Notes: generated from the sequence alone by a model not told the origin. A DNA stretch of 64,000 bases from Mesorhabditis belari (GCA_958450365.1 CAUEEP010000743.1:1480001-1544000), one strand, 5' to 3'. Shown: positions 22,361-33,592, counted from the first letter of the stretch. A program made the numbers and translations.

Positions 22361-23554
22361 ATGTTTTTCGACGAGGATTGGCGGGGGGATGAAGAGGATC
22401 GTTTCTATGTAAATGTTAAGATAAAAAATGAATCTCAAACAAAGCTCTCAATTGGTGATACGATTGAAATAAACAATTATGAGAGCTACATCGAGCAGCC
22501 GATACGAAGAACCGCTTTTTGGGGTCTTTTCAATCGAATTCTTTCGATTAAGAGCTTTTCGCTGAGATTTGAGTTAGGCGAAAGTTGTTATGAGGACGAG
22601 TTTGATGCGGGAATCGTTGGTGAAGTGATAAAAGAATTTTTTAAAAGCCAATCCATTCTACCCTTGTTGTTTGTTGTTTCAAAATTTTCTTTTGAGACGA
22701 CAGAATTTCAAATTGCAAAAATCGCAATGGAAACATTTAAACCAAAAGTCATCGACATTTGCGATTTAATCATTGCAAAAAGTGACACAGAAATTGAGCG
22801 AGAAACGATTGAGAGCTATTTGAAGAGCTATTTCTGTGAAACTCATCTAGCAGAATGCCAACAACTTTATGTCAGTGATGTCAATTTTTTGAGCTACGAT
22901 CAACTAGCTACGAAGAAAAAGATGTTTTTTCATTTAAACTGTCACGAAGTTTTTCGTACTATTGAAGAGGTGTTAGAAAGTGGAATTCCAGGATCATTTC
23001 AAGCTTTCGGTGTTCGTGGAAGGACACTTCGACGAAATACCGTAATTACTGTAATTGGACCCCACCCCCCTCGTACAGTCGCGTAGTCGCAAAAGTTTTT
23101 TAGTATTTCATTTTTTTCAAAGCGCTCGTACTTTCAAAAAATGCGTCTTTGGTATCAAAAAATAGCTGAAATTCAGGGCTATTTTTTGATAATTGTATTG
23201 CTATTGTAGCATAAACCAGTGTCGAGAAAAACTCGTCCAAAGCTAGGCTACGCAACGCTCCGTACCGTCATGATGGGGGTGGGGTACTATTACAGTATTT
23301 ACGGTAGATCAACTGGTGAAACAATATTGACAGAGTTAGAAGAAATGTTCAATAAAACAAGTGAAATCGAAAGTCTTGATGTTGTTGATGAAAAAAAGCG
23401 TTTAATGATTGAATTTGTTGAGAAAACAGGATGTAAACAAGACGAAATTCTGTCGGATTTCAATGCTTTTTCTACCGGATTTCTCTCTTTAAATGCAACT
23501 CAAAAAAATGGTTATTCACAATGGTTTTTCGGAAAGAAAATTCAATGGAAATGA
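22361..23554 (+). pseudogene. Unrecognised ORF (about 310 codons) interrupted by a MITE
   Basis: An open frame runs from before ATG 22361 (it is open upstream to about 22320, so the true start may be earlier) to a stop at 23084-23086 that lies inside MITE copy 2. The same frame resumes after the MITE, from 23307 to TGA 23552-23554. The element plus one TA is 267 bases, a multiple of three, so frame is kept and only the in-element stop ends translation. Host residues just before are RGRTLRRN and just after RSTGETILTELEEM. The protein is acidic, without signal peptide or obvious transmembrane helix, and I do not recognise a family. Alternatively the MITE could be spliced out, but no clean donor and acceptor are visible. 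Confidence 0.6.
23040..23304. mobile_element. MITE family A, copy 2, inserted in an ORF
   Basis: Ends CCGTAATTACTGTAATT and its near-complement TACAGTATTTACGG, flanked by TA at 23038-23039 and 23305-23306. The interior matches 4128-4384 almost throughout. Confidence 0.92.
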
Positions 23555-23660
23555 TCATATAATTTCTGTTTTATTTGTGGATCGACTGGAAACAAAGCCG
23601 GCTTTTGTCGAATTACAGCTGATGATTGGGGAATTTTGATGAAAATTGCTCTTGCTCTGG

Positions 23661-23747
23661 GTGAGAAATTTTTTTTTTTTTTTTTTAGGGTTTTTTTTTT
23701 TTTTTTTTAAAATTTTTTAAAAAATATTTTATTTTTTTTTTTTTTTT

Positions 23748-23786
<39 letters not shown>

Positions 23787-23834
23787 ATTTTAAAAATTGG
23801 GGGGGTTAAAAAAAAAAAAAGGTTTTTTTTAAAA

Positions 23835-23894
<60 letters not shown>

Positions 23895-23942
23895 ATTTTT
23901 AAGAAATTTTTTTGGGAAAGGGGGGGTTTTTTTTTTTTTTTA
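23661..23942. other. Homopolymer-dominated tract, probably poor consensus
   Basis: About 280 bases made almost only of long T, A and G runs, with practically no C. Ordinary sequence resumes sharply on both sides. This is more like a collapsed or miscalled assembly region than biology. Confidence 0.7.
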
Positions 23943-24334
23943 ATTTGAGAAGGAGGAGGGTATATAAAAACTCCTTGCTATTGAGTATTTAGAAAACTTT
24001 TTATTATTTATCTCTTATTCTTTTAGATTCATTTATTAGCATTTTGAGAACTTCTTTAATAGAAATCTATTTACACTTATGCAGCATTTAGTTAACTTTA
24101 TCGAATATTTAGATTAGAATACCAACTATCGTAATTAAACGCTCAGTTTTTGATTTCAAATTATTTTTCGAATCAATTAATAGGGACAAGGCCCAGTAAA
24201 TGACAGGAAAATTAAGCTAATCAAAAGAAAATGAATTTTTTTTGATTATAATAGTTAAATGACCTTTTAGTTAAATTACGTTTTAGACCTTTTAGAGCTT
24301 TTAGTTAAACCTTTTAGGATGGACATTCATTTGC

Positions 24335-24410
24335 TTTTTCTCTTCTTTCTCTTCTTTCTTTTCTTTCTCTCTTCTTTCTTTTCTTTCTTTTCTTTCTTTT
24401 CTTTCTTTGA
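24335..24410. repeat. CTTTT-rich polypyrimidine microsatellite
   Basis: Irregular CTTTCTTTT/CTTCTTT repeats on the + strand, producing an accidental Phe/Leu-rich ORF. Confidence 0.85.
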
Positions 24411-24739
24411 ACAATTTTTCTCTCTTACAATCTTTTTCGTGGTAAATAAAGTTTTTCAAAGTTTCAATTTCGATTGTTTTAGACTTTTAAAATATTTAAC
24501 TCGGAAAATTTATGAAAGATTGTATAAAATGGGTATTAATATGGGTATTAAATCTATAAATTATTTTTCAACTCATCGTTTATAAAAGTTTTCTGAGAAA
24601 AATCAATCATTCTCCATCTTTCATTTCGACTTTCTTAAGAATAAATCAACTACATCTCAACTAATGCTTGCCTAGAGTAAATTTATTAGCATGATTGACA
24701 ATTAGCAATTTATTACCACGATTGACCCCAAAAATTCCC

Positions 24740-25200
24740 CAATTAGAAGCCATATTTCTCAGATTATACTAAAGCTTTTGATTCTGTATCTTATAAGCTC
24801 AAAATTTATCGTATTTCTGATCATCTTTTAGCCTGTAATGCAGAATTTCTAGATGACAGAAATTTTAAGGTTAAATTTGAATGACAAGCTTCCCATAAAT
24901 CTTCCCATAAATCAGCTACACCTCAACTAATACTTGCCTAGAGTAAATTTATTAGCACGATTGACCCCAAAAATTCCCCAATTAGAAGCAACATTTCTCG
25001 ATTATACTAAAGCTTTTGATTCTGTATCCTATAAGCTCAAAATTTCTCGTATTTCCGATCTTTTAGATCTTTTACTTTTAGCCTGTATTACAGAAGTTGT
25101 ATATGAAAGAAATTTTAAGGTTAAATTTTAAGGACAAACTCTTCTCGACACACTCTTGTCCCACAGGGCAGCATTTTAGATCCCCATTCTATTTACAATT
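24740..25200 (+). mobile_element. LINE reverse-transcriptase remnant, two tandem partial copies
   Basis: DYTKAFDSVSYKLK appears at about 24998 and, degraded, at about 24770. It is followed by FKVKF and, at about 25155, VPQGSIL. These are the RT domain blocks of non-LTR retrotransposons (Jockey/CR1-like: DFxKAFDxVxH and GVPQGSxLGP). Many small gaps and frameshifts are present, so the copies are dead. Confidence 0.75.
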
Positions 25201-25339
25201 GTAATACAGGCTCTTCTGTAATACAGGCTAAAAGTAAAAGATTTATATAGGATTGGTGGGTATGAAAGATCGCTGAAAATAAACAACTGATTTATTCAAT
25301 ATTTCACATGCAACCATTCTAAATATTCTTTATATTCTT

Positions 25340-25605
25340 TATTATTTTGGATGATTTGAGCCCATCCTACTGGCAAAGACCGGAAGCCTCTCTCTGGTAG
25401 AAAATTTTTCGTTTTCATCCGAACCAATAGAGTTTTACGAGCCATTTTTTGACACCATCTTCCGAATCAAAGCGTTTCTTGGGCAAATTATAGCTCATCG
25501 CTCGGAATAAGTAGTAATCAGAACGTGCAAGATCAGAGCTGTATCCCGGATGGACCATCACCTCCCATCCAAGTGAATTTAGTTGAGAAGGTTAAAGGAT
25601 GATTT
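25340..25605 (-). mobile_element. Mariner transposase C-terminal remnant
   Basis: Minus-strand translation contains LGWEVMVHPGYSSDLARSDY followed by YLF, then KKRFDSEDGVKKWL, and after a stop KRKIFYQREASGL. This is the mariner catalytic end (WEVMxHPPYSPDLAPSDYHLF) including the last catalytic Asp. Internal stops and the missing N-terminus show that it is a fossil. Confidence 0.85.
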
Positions 25606-25727
25606 TTCTCTGGCAAAGATTTGGCTGACTTGTTAAGTTGCTCGGAGTATTTGATTTAGTTAAGTGGTGTCTTGCTATCTAAAAGTTCCCAGTAGATGGG
25701 ATCTTCCAAATCCCAGAACAGTTTTGC

Positions 25728-25966
25728 TTTTTTTCCGCTTACAAACCTGATCAAGATGATTGTTCGGCTGCGTTTGGTTCGGTGTAATGCTCTCTAAAAG
25801 AATTGATCAGAAAATAGATTTAGCTAAAACATTTAAGGGCTATAGGATAAAGCTGTCACCTGAACAGCGGCTTGACTGTTTGTGACAAGGGCTGAGGTGG
25901 CCTCATCTCATAGTAAAATTCTCGGTTTTCCCAAAAGCGCTCTCAAATTCCGATTCTTTCTGTGAG
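25728..25966 (-). pseudogene. Third copy of the ABC-transporter NBD fragment
   Basis: Nearly identical to 12728-12965: part of Walker B, the region before the H-loop and the intron start. It is joined directly to the sequence found at 10812 (TGTGAGTGGCTTTGTTGGGA), so an internal part was deleted when it was copied. Confidence 0.8.
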
Positions 25967-26009
25967 TGGCTTTGTTGGGATTAGCTTTGAAATATGGATA
26001 TATAAGTTT

Positions 26010-27345
26010 GTGCTTAGAAAAACACCCGAGTAAAACTATGATTTGACTGTGTGATGACTATGGGCTTTTGTGCAAAAAGGGAATGGGAGGAGGGGAATGG
26101 GATGGAAAAGAGGAAAACGATTCACCAAGCACGGGACCACCCATCACGTTTTCGGCAATTTTCCCTGAAAATTGAGAGAATTCCTCAAGAAAATTCCTAT
26201 TTGAAATAAAAATGAACTAAACTTGCCAAAATTTCGAAATAACAGAAAGTGAGGCTGAGCTTAATAGCTCAGCCAACGCATTAGCTTAATATTAGCTGAA
26301 CACTAGAGGGTTGTTCTTGTAGAAATTCGTAGAAAATAACGTGTCGCAGACGTTCAATTGGCAGATTATCAGCAAAATTTGCCAAAATTTCGAAATAACA
26401 AAAAGTAAGGAAGCCCGGTTTCATTGTTTTTTGAAAAGTGTACCTGACTTTATCAGTTTTCACACAACAGCCCTCACTTCCATTTTGTTTACAAGTTTAG
26501 AAATCAATCAAAAAAATAGCGACTTTTCATACCCATCGAACCAATATAAATAACTTTGAACTCGACTTTAAATCGTTGAATTACTTGATTTGGCTCTATG
26601 TTGTTGATGCTACATTGACCTTCGACATCCTCTAAAGAATACACAGAGTAGCTAGCTTCACCACCATCCAACATGATACTTTAGTGGAAGAATGGTCTAA
26701 AACTTGGATGCTAAATCTCCCCAACAGCAACTCCAAACATTTTTCCATTGGTAAATTCTCCGTAGATTTAAAAAAACAATAATAGCATTCTTCCATTCGT
26801 TTCCCAAGAAGAGACCTTGGTGCAAAGCCTTCATCATCTGCATAGAAGAAATTCAAAAGCATTTCACTAAAATTGCTTTGATCAAAATCAATAGCTCAGC
26901 CAACGCATTAGCTTAATATTAGCTGAACACTAGAGGGTTTTTCTTGTAGAAATTCGTAGAAAATAACGTGTCGCAGATGTCCAAGTGGCAGATTAACAGC
27001 AAAAGTTGCCAAAATTTCGAAATAGCAAAAAGTAAGGAAGCCCGGTTTCATTGTTTTTGGAAAAGTGTTCTTGACTTTATCAGTTTTCACACAACAGCCC
27101 TCATCTCCGTTTTATTTATGAGTTTAGGCATCAATCGGAAAAATAGCGACTTTTCATACTCATCGACCCAATGGATACTTTTGTTTTTTAGAAAATCACC
27201 CAAATAAAGCCGATAGGTTTTTGTGTGAAAAGGGAATGGGAGGAGGGGAATGGGATGGAAAACAGGAAAAGGATTCACCAAGCACGGGACCACCCATCAC
27301 GTTTCTTTTTTGCCAATTTTCCCGAAAATTGATAGAATTCCCCGT
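26010..27345. repeat. Composite repeat block 1
   Basis: Order: a CACGGGACC unit (26010-26230), a unit with GTGTCGCAGACGTTCAATTG to CATACCCATCGAACCAA (26245-26560), an RT fragment (26590-26870), a second unit (26885-27170) and another CACGGGACC unit (27190-27345). The same modules in related order form 29125-30420. Terminal words CATACCCATCGACCCAAT resemble the inverted-repeat ends of the element at 52431-52955. Confidence 0.8.
26590..26870 (+). mobile_element. LINE reverse-transcriptase remnant
   Basis: Contains VEEWSKTWMLNLPNSNSKHF, typical of the region after the YxDD box in Jockey/CR1-like RTs (usually WSxxWQLxxNxxKCxxMxxG). An upstream degraded copy of the YVDD box is also seen. Frameshifts present. 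Confidence 0.7.
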
Positions 27346-27470
27346 AAATCCTCTATTAAAATAGTAAAAAAATATAAGGACTTCAAAAATTGCACAAAAT
27401 AATCTTTTCAGTTTGATTTGAACACATTAACTAACTTTAAATGCAAACTACTGTAGATAGTGCTGATTAA

Positions 27471-28196
27471 CCCATTCGAAACTTCTGCAGCGAATAATCG
27501 CTGCAACAAAAACTCAGGAACGGACCGCTGCAGCGATTATTCGCTGCAGCGCTAATTGAGCTATTTTCATTCAATTAATTGCTTTTTTTTGCTTTTTTCA
27601 GCATTACATGTATATTCCAATTGTAGCAGATCTACAAATTACGTGGGCAAAAAAGATGTTTCATATTTACCCGGAATCAATGCAGCCTCTGGTTTTGCAT
27701 TGAAATGTTCCATAATAGTTCTAATCTTATAAAGCCGATCTCCTGCAGGATCCAGCTCATTATCACAAAAACGCAGGTTGCGAAGAATAGGTTCAAATTT
27801 TGCTCTTGACATAATGTGGGACATGTGGGAAAATCCTCCTAATCCAGGCCTGCTACTCCAGTAGTCACAAATCCTCGGTAATTTGACGATTCCCATTTGA
27901 AGCCAGGAAGAGCTTGAAAGATTTTGCATCGAAATCCTGCCAGTTTGTTTTCCTTTTTCCATGTTGATTAGATTCGCCTTCTAAAATATTGTCGTCGATA
28001 AAATAAGAATAATAATCGATAGGATCTTGAAAAGTACTGAAGTCAAATCCAAATCGTTCTTCATCAAAAATAAATAGGGCAGGAGACTCTCTTACATCTT
28101 TCCAACCATAAATAAACTGCTTCGGAGTCAAAAATGTCAAAAAAGGGCTTGGTCCGTAGACGAAAAAAAAGAAAAAACGCTGCGGTTTCGAATGGG
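27471..28196 (-). mobile_element. Internally deleted piggyBac element with TTAA duplications
   Basis: TTAA at 27467-27470 and 28197-28200 flank inverted ends CCCATTCGAAAC and GTTTCGAATGGG. A subterminal palindrome containing GCTGCAGCG repeats lies at 27487-27552. Between 27640 and 28140 the minus strand encodes parts of a PGBD-type transposase: KQFIYGWKDV, then after a frameshift MSRAKFEPILRNLRFCDNEL and DRLYKIRTIMEHFN. The C-terminal catalytic part is missing, so it is non-autonomous. Confidence 0.92.
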
Positions 28197-29124
28197 TTAA
28201 AATATCAATTTATTGCATTATCGGATTTTAAAATGTATGTATCAAAAATCCGAATAAATAGCGTGAAATGTTTATTGGAATGGACTGAGATTTCATGATC
28301 GAGCACTCCCTTTTAGCCTATCTTTCATGGGCAGAACTAGGTAAAGAAATTGTTTAGAGACACTTTGTTTAGAAACACTTTCACTCGACCTTAACCAAGA
28401 GTTCAGTCTAACCAGAGTGAGAAATTAGCGTAAAGTCACGAGAACGAAAAGTTGTTGAAATTTGGAGTGTCTGATCGCGGATAATGGCTTCCTCATGGAT
28501 ATTTGAATGAGTCATCCGAAAGAGAGGCCAAAGTTTCCTCTTTATTGCAACTGGTCATTGACTTCTCAAAAAAAAACCAATAAAAGGAATGGCAACAGAA
28601 GTTTCATTGTTACTTTGAATTTGCAAAATTTGCAACTGATTTTTGGGATTTTATACAGTGAAAGTCAATTGGAAAACAAAATTTTAAGAAGGTGAACTCG
28701 AGGAAATGTGAACTTGAAAGAGAAATTGAAGAAATTGATGATGTAATGTGATGCTTAAATTTGTGTCTAATTTCATACGAATGGACAAAGAGCTTGCGAG
28801 AGATTGAAGTTGTTTTTCCTTGATTTCACTCACAGTTTCCAAATCGAACAAAGCGATGATTCCAACATTTGAACAAATTTTGCAATTTCTGAAAGAAATG
28901 AGCGAAAGGAAGCATTCGAAAAAGAGATCAAAATGGAGATATCAAAAGATTGAAAGTAAAATGAGAAGAAACAAGAAGAAGCACTTCTCATTTCCAGCTC
29001 GTTTTTACAGCTTTTAATTGAAACTTTAACTTTTAATTTAATTTTTTAAACTTTTTAATTTAATTTAATTTAAATTAAACGTTTTAATATAATTTTTACA
29101 TAAGAATTTTTGTCTTTTGTTTAG

Positions 29125-30420
29125 AAAATCACCCGAGTAAAACTATGATTTGACTGTGTGATGACTATGGGTTTTTGTGCAAAAAGGGAATGGGAGGAGG
29201 GGAATGGGATGGAAAAGAGGAAAACGATTCACCAAGCACGGGACCACCCATCACGTTTTCGACAATTTTCCCTGAAAATTGAGAGAATTCCTCAAGAAAA
29301 TTTCTAGTTGAACTAAAAATGAACTAAACTTGCCAAAATTTCGAAATAACAGAAAGTGAGGCTGAGCTTAATAGCTCAGCCAACGCATTAGCTTAATATA
29401 TTAGCTGAACACTAGAGGGTTTTTCTTGTAGAAATCCGTAGAAAATAACGTGTCGCAGACGTTCAATTGGCAGATTAACAGCAAAATTTGCCAAAATTTC
29501 ACACCAAAAGTTGCCAAAATTTCGAAATAACAAAAAGTGAGGATCCCCGGTTTCATTGTTTCTGGAAAAGTGCTCTTGACTTTATCATTTTCGCAGAACA
29601 GCCCTCACTTCCGTTTTGTTTATGAGTTTAGGGATCAATTGAAAGAATTGCGACTTTTCATACCCATCGACCCAATGGATACTTTTGTTTTTTAGAAAGT
29701 CACCCAAATAAAACCGATAGGTTGTTGTGTGAAAAAGGGAATGGGAGGAGGGGAATGGGAGGGGAAACAGAAAAAGGATTCACCAAGCACGGGACCACCC
29801 ACAGCCTTTTAGAACAGCTGAAAACTAGAGGCTTGTCCTTGTAGAAATTCGTAGAAAATAACGTGTCGCAGATGTCCAGGTGGCAGATTATCAGCAAAAT
29901 TTGCCAAAATTTCGAAATAACAAAAAGTGAGGAAGCCCAGTTTCATTGTTTTTGGAAAAGTGCTCTTGACTTTATCAGTTTTCGCACAACAGCCCTCACT
30001 TCCGTTTTGTTTACAAGTTTAGAAAACAATCAAAAAAAATAGCGACTTTTCATACCCATCGACCCAATATAAATAACTTTGAGCTCGACTTTAAATCGTT
30101 GAATTACTTGATTTGGTTCTATGTTGATGATGCTAAATTGACCTTCGACATCCCTCTAAAGAATACACAGAGTAGCTAGCTTCACCACCATCCAACATGA
30201 TACTTTAGTGGAAGAATGGTCTAAAACTTGGATGCTAAATCTCCCCAACAGCAACTCCAAACATTTTTCCATTGGTAAATTCTCCGTAGATTTAAAAAAA
30301 ACAATAACAGCATTCTTCCATTTGTTCCCCAAGAAGAGACCTTGGTGCAAGGCCCTCATCACCTGGGATAGAAGAAATTCAAAAGCATTTCACTAAAATT
30401 GCTTTGATCAAAATCAATTT
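29125..30420. repeat. Composite repeat block 2
   Basis: Same modules as 26010-27345: CACGGGACC unit, GTGTCGCAGACGTTCAATTG unit, CACGGGACC unit, then the second unit type again with an RT tail. Copies are highly similar, so the duplication is recent. Confidence 0.8.
30105..30400 (+). mobile_element. LINE reverse-transcriptase remnant with intact YVDD box
   Basis: FYVDDAKLTFDIPLKNTQ (catalytic YVDD box) followed by VEEWSKTWMLNLPNSNSKHF. This copy keeps the active-site codons that are damaged at 26590, but still has a stop between the two blocks. Confidence 0.75.
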
Positions 30421-30509
30421 TGAAAAATATTTCACACTTTTTATTATTGAAAAGAAATTGAGAAAATTGAAAGAAGCTGTGTATTGTGCTTTCAGGAACA
30501 AGTGGCAGT

Positions 30510-30705
30510 ATAAGCTTTTGTTTTTAGAAAACACCAGATAACTTCTTTATTCAGCCATGTGATGTGGGAAGTTGTTTCCCGTGGCTCTTTGGTTTGCACT
30601 CTTTTGTGGACACTGTTTTGTTAATGGCTGAATAAAGAAGTTATCTGGTGTTTTCTAAAAACAAAAGCTTATAGACGACAAATGTGTCGTCTATAAGCTC
30701 ACCTG
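30510..30705. repeat. Foldback hairpin plus smaller palindrome
   Basis: A perfect arm of about 48 bp (AAGCTTTTGTTTTTAGAAAA... and its complement) spans 30512-30672 with a loop of about 65. It is followed by a second palindrome, AGCTTATAGACGACA / TGTCGTCTATAAGCT, at about 30668-30702. Confidence 0.88.
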
Positions 30706-31114
30706 TTTCCATGAGACATTCGCCAAGTACAATGAATATATGCCTATTTTGAAATTGTGATCACGATGATGTCTATCCTTTTTATTGACACAATCTATCG
30801 GGTGGTTTTCTCGGGTGGCATTGAAACGATTGTTTCATAAAGGGAGTATTCAAGTTTGTGAGATTTGGATGAAAGTATTTTGATACTTGTGAATTTATAT
30901 AAAATTACCTTTTTCTTTCTTTGTTAAAAAAGACGAAAAATTCAAATAAAAACGTTATGCAAATTGGTTGGAATTTATAAAAAACAGCAAAGTTATGTAA
31001 TTTTCTATTTAATCTCTTTGTTTACGACGCTTGAATACAAAGTTTGATTATAAGCACTCAAGTATATAAATAAATAAAATAGACCAACATAAGTAAAGCT
31101 TGATTTGATATTTA

Positions 31115-31425
31115 TGGGGGGGGGAAAATTTTCTTTTTTTGTTTTTTTTTTTTTTTTTTTTTTGGGAGGGGGTAAAATTTTATTTTTAAAAGGGTGGTTT
31201 TGTTGGGTATTTTTTTAAAAATTTTCCTGGGGAAAGAGGGGGAGGGGGGGAAAAAAAGGGGGGGGGGGGGGGGTTTTGGGTTTTTTTTTTTTTTTTTTGG
31301 GGGGTGGGGGGGGGGGGGGGGATTTTTTAGGAATTTTTTTTAATTAAAAATAATTAATTAAAATTTTTTTTTGGGGTTATTTTTTTTAAAAAAAAAGGGA
31401 AAAAAAGAAAACGTCTTTGATACTA
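31115..31425. other. G/T/A homopolymer tract, probably poor consensus
   Basis: About 300 bases of long G, T and A runs with almost no C, like 23661-23942. Normal sequence resumes on both sides. Confidence 0.7.
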
Positions 31426-31619
31426 AAATTTTTCCTAAAGAATTTTTGCCTTCGAATATTGAGAGTTTTCTTTGTTATTTTCATTGTAAACAAAAAAAAT
31501 TATCAAAAATACGCGTTTCAAAAACACTCAAACAATGATAATCATTTAAATAACGTATGAAATCTTGCAAGCAATGTCGGAATTAAATCTCTGCATACCA
31601 AACATACAAAAGCACTCAT

Positions 31620-32740
31620 TTAATCTTCATTTACACAAAGTGGGCCTTGATTTTTCGTAAAATCTGGTGGAAAGATTCGCATGATTTTCCCATCTGAGAC
31701 AATTATTTCGCCGAATCGTTCTTCGCGTTTTTGCTCTGCTCTCCGTAGCTCACTGAAAACTAGAGTATAAATATAAATGATTAAATACCAAAAGAGTGTT
31801 TTTAGGTTAAAGGTATCCAAAGATATTAAACTTTTTGACAACAAAAAAACACAAACCGGCAAATGAAAGCGAGCCGTTGTCGCTCCTCGTATTTCTCTTT
31901 TCCTTCTCCTTTCGGCAAAAAGAAAAGAACACAAAAGAAAAACAAAAGTACCAGAGTGAACCAGATGAGCTGCCCATGCCACTCTTTTTTAAAGCCCATC
32001 TAAAGAAAAAAGTTCATTGTTTAGCAGAAAAGTGCTTCGGATGAAAAAAGCTTTTGAAAAAGTTTTTGTGGCTTATCAAAATGTCAACTATAACTTTCTA
32101 CTTGATCAACCACAAAAGCTATGCCCCAAAAAATGAACAAACAAAAACTCACATCAGTCCACTTGATAAGAGAGCGGCGAAAACCAAAGGATTGAACTGG
32201 TTGAGGCCGTGGTGGAGCGTTCTCTCGATAGATAGGCCATGTCTCGTCGTGGAGACGACGTGGTGATCGAGACGACGTGGCGATTGCATTCTGCTGAAAA
32301 CTATTGAAAAAGGCAATGAAGATTGTGTAAACCTGTGTGTGAATGGGTATTTTCGCTGGATTAGCTGGTGGAGAGATGAGAATTGAGATCGATTCGTTCA
32401 GATTATTTTCCCTTGTATAGTATGAAGATGGATCTATGCACGAGTTTTCGATTACCTAAAACTTTGACTTAAACTTTGACTTAAACTCGATCCAACCTTC
32501 AAGTTTGTTATAGACTTCAAGATTTTCAACTCGCGACATTCAGCTTTTTAAAAGCTCACCAAATTTCCGCTCGTAGAGGAATAAGAAGGAGGTGTTTCTT
32601 CATTTTGAATCCCTCTTGTCACATTCGATTCCCACAAATCACTCACACATTCCGTATAAGTTGGAGGTGGGGAGGAATAACAAGCTCTTGATGAGTCCAG
32701 ATTCGAGTTTTTTTTTGTTGTTGATTGGAAATTGCCTTAA
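31620..32740 (-). CDS. Single-pass membrane protein with PPxY motifs (5' end incomplete)
   Basis: Minus-strand exons in frame: about 32570-32735 with two PPxY motifs (SSPPPTYTECV and EETPPSYSSTS); about 32330-32455 (ENSCIDPSSYYTREN ... PAKIPIHTQ); about 32152-32292 (QNAIATSSRSPRR ... IKWTD); about 31859-31998 with a hydrophobic helix (LIWFTLVLLFFFCVLFFLP); and 31620-31755 (RELRRAEQKREERFGE ... LCVNED-stop). I do not recognise a family. PPxY motifs are bound by WW domains of NEDD4-type ubiquitin ligases, so an adaptor role is an inference. The helix is followed by a charged tail. The start codon is not identified; an alternative is translation from the ATG at about 31998, next to a TTTCTTTAG acceptor. 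Confidence 0.55.
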
Positions 32741-32749
32741 AGGCGTAGA

Positions 32750-33480
32750 ATCAGAAAAAAAATATCAATAAGGAAATCAAAAAGAAAACGAATGTATTTG
32801 CAACTCTTAGAACTCTTAGAAAAATTGATTAGAAGTTGAAAACTTTGTAAAACAAACAACAACAAATAACAACAAACGACTAACTCAAATGAAAAGCACA
32901 CTGGTCATTTTCTTGAAAAAATTAAAGAAAGAGTAGTGGGAAAAGAAAAAAACGACCACGTGAATCGATTTGGCCTCAAGGGAAAGGGAAACGAAAAGCG
33001 GGGAAACGAGATGACGCATTTAGCCCAAAGCTCGAGTATTTTTAGAAACACTAAAGCTTTTTAAAGGTTTCCATGCCGTGACTCAGCGTGTTCTTACGAT
33101 TACTGATTGATAGTTTATACTACGAGCTCTATGCAACAACAAAAAATTTCTCCCGAAAACCTGCAAGAATAATTTAGCCTCTTGCTACAGTTAGAAACGT
33201 TTTTGCATCAACAATACTTTTATTAAACTTTTGCTTTCATCAAAAAAAAACAATTTTTTCAATTCTTGTGATTGCCACTGAACTATTGAACAACAAAATA
33301 GTAAAATACAGACGGCCACTTGATCACCCGTTCACTGGAATCAACTTAATTACTTTTTTCTTTCTTTCTCTTCATAGGAAATTCCCCGGAAGAGTTTTCG
33401 GTCAGTGATTTCATCGAAAATTTCATCATTTTATTGAAAGCGCGGCAAACGAAAGATGTACCAGTAGATTGATCACAACT
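32750..33480. other. Intergenic stretch
   Basis: No supported gene. It lies between the PPxY gene (-) and the small secreted gene (+), so both promoters are probably here. Confidence 0.45.
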
Positions 33481-33497
33481 AGATAATGAAAAATGAG

Positions 33498-33526
33498 CCT
33501 TATCAGTGCTCAGCGGATATATAAAC
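33498..33526 (+). promoter_or_regulatory. TATA box with adjacent GATA site
   Basis: CTTATCAG (TGATAA on the other strand) near 33500 and TATATAAA at 33518-33525, about 70 bp before ATG 33593. The arrangement is like that of the saposin-like gene at 15366. Confidence 0.5.
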
Positions 33527-33592
33527 CCCATCACTTAGAGTTCAAAAAAACAAGCCATTTTTCAACGCGAAATTCAGCCAAAAACTTCAACA

